DNA of 64,000 bases, from NCBI GenBank assembly GCA_020697295.1, contig JAJFBF010000008.1:17787-81786 (forward strand), read 5' to 3'. Each line of letters starts with the position of its first letter. Within the stretch, counting starts at the first letter, position 1. The position numbers were made by a program, and so were the translations under genes. Of this stretch, positions 63,143 to 64,000 are shown piece by piece. The notes below the pieces were generated by a model. The model had not been told where the DNA came from, did no database searches, and saw only the letters and a list, made by a program, of their open reading frames with translations. The stretch is from Moraxellaceae bacterium (GTDB lineage: Bacteria; Pseudomonadota; Gammaproteobacteria; Pseudomonadales; Moraxellaceae).

Positions 63143-64000
63143 GTGCTGCGCCTGAACGAACTCAAGCTGCCCCTCGATCATCCGGAAGAGGCCCTCCAGG
63201 CCGCCATCCTCACCAAGCTGGGCATCCCCCCCGAAGCCCTGCGGGGCTTTACCGTCATCAAGCGCAGCTACGATGCCCGCAAGCGCGGCGCCATCGTCCT
63301 GATCTACAGCGTGGATGTGGATACCGGCAATGACGCCGCCCTCCTGCAGCGCTTCGAGCAAGACCCCCATATCCTGCCGGCACCCGACACCTCCTACCGC
63401 TTTGTCGCGCAGGCGCCCGAAAACCTGGCGCAACGGCCCCTCGTGATCGGCCTGGGGCCCTGCGGCCTGTTCGCCGGCCTGCTGCTGGCCCAGATGGGGT
63501 TTCGTCCGCTGATCCTCGAGCGTGGCAAGGCCGTGCGCGAACGCACCAAGGACACCTGGGGCCTGTGGCGCAAGCGCGAGCTCAATCCGGAGTCCAATGT
63601 GCAGTTTGGTGAAGGCGGCGCCGGCACCTTCTCGGATGGCAAGCTCTATAGCCAGATCAAGGATCCGCAGCACCACGGCCGCAAGGTGCTCCAGGAATTC
63701 GTGAAAGCCGGCGCGCCGGAAGAAATCCTGTATGTGAGCAAGCCGCATATCGGTACGTTCAAACTGGTGACCATGGTGGAGACCATGCGCGCCACCATCG
63801 AAGCGCTGGGCGGCGAAATCCGTTTCAGCCAGCGCGTGGAAGACATCAAAGTCGAGAACGGCCAGGTGCGCGGCGTCACCCTGGCCAGTGGCGAGCAGAT
63901 CCGCAGTGATCATGTGGTCGTGGCCGTGGGCCACAGCGCCCGCGACACCTTCCAGATGCTGCACCGGCGCGGCGTGTATGTGGAAGCCAAGCCCTTCTCC
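63143..64000 (+). CDS. FAD-dependent dehydrogenase (COG2509-type), partial
   Basis: The first 286 codons of a gene cut by the window end. The start is a GTG at 63143 with CCGGAG 7 nt upstream and no competing ATG. An N-terminal domain of about 95 residues (LDHPEEALQAAILTKLGI, FTVIKRSYDARKRGAIVLIY) precedes an FAD motif PLVIGLGPCGLFAGLLLAQMG, then NVQFGEGGAGTFSDGKLYSQ. This order marks the uncharacterised NAD(FAD)-utilising dehydrogenase family found in many bacteria. The open frame continues past position 64000. Confidence 0.9.
   Translation, partial: MLRLNELKLPLDHPEEALQAAILTKLGIPPEALRGFTVIKRSYDARKRGAIVLIYSVDVDTGNDAALLQRFEQDPHILPAPDTSYRFVAQAPENLAQRPLVIGLGPCGLFAGLLLAQMGFRPLILERGKAVRERTKDTWGLWRKRELNPESNVQFGEGGAGTFSDGKLYSQIKDPQHHGRKVLQEFVKAGAPEEILYVSKPHIGTFKLVTMVETMRATIEALGGEIRFSQRVEDIKVENGQVRGVTLASGEQIRSDHVVVAVGHSARDTFQMLHRRGVYVEAKPFS

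Overview
The window is GC-rich, densely packed with genes on both strands, and of purely bacterial character: Shine-Dalgarno motifs, operons with 1-4 nt overlaps, TonB-dependent receptors, GGDEF proteins and hybrid histidine kinases. Gene content (catecholate siderophore receptor with a PiuC-type oxygenase, wax ester synthase/DGAT, EphD-like hydrolase-SDR fusion, GMC alcohol dehydrogenase, DUF4124) and GTAG-footed REP palindromes point to a gammaproteobacterium, perhaps in the Nevskiales/Xanthomonadales area. That placement is inference; no rRNA or marker gene is present. I saw no tRNA, rRNA, CRISPR array, insertion sequence or phage module.

Layout. 0-9.3 kb: an SDR, an MBL-fold hydrolase facing a MerR regulator across a MerR-type operator, DUF2267 and DUF4124 proteins, VIT and AI-2E family membrane proteins, a fatty acid desaturase and an MFS exporter. 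Three tandem-repeat tracts lie here. 9.5-18.3 kb: membrane diguanylate cyclase, 19-cysteine copper-storage-type protein, 7TM hybrid kinase, exported esterase, unknown protein, GMC oxidoreductase. 18.5-25.6 kb: MFS transporter, a three-gene lipid/xenobiotic-type operon (M24 peptidase homologue, hydrolase-SDR fusion, metal-dependent hydrolase), GST, pirin.

25.6-32.9 kb is an iron-uptake region read leftward: a Fur-boxed siderophore receptor, an FMN alpha-hydroxy-acid dehydrogenase and PiuC-type oxygenase, then (after a REP pair) PepSY protein, cytochrome b561, TonB, ExbB and ExbD. Receptor and energising complex are thus together, with redox enzymes that could act on the incoming chelate. 33-39.4 kb: second pirin, a 35-residue Lys-rich protein, wax ester synthase/DGAT with an apparent FNR/ANR-type promoter, a second TonB-dependent receptor and a paralogue of the first diguanylate cyclase.

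39.7-50.5 kb: AlkB, Fe-alcohol dehydrogenase, and a series of small envelope or stress-type proteins (PRC-barrel, DUF421, CusF-like, crystallin-like, DUF305, DUF2254, ion channel), then SRAP with the relic of another gene fused at its 3' end. 50.6-64 kb: phosphoesterase and lipid kinase pair, third diguanylate cyclase divergent from a five-PAS hybrid kinase, Sel1-repeat protein, a tightly coupled three-gene unit sharing the Sel1 protein's C-terminal motif, an LVIVD beta-propeller lipoprotein, and the start of an FAD-dependent dehydrogenase cut by the window edge.
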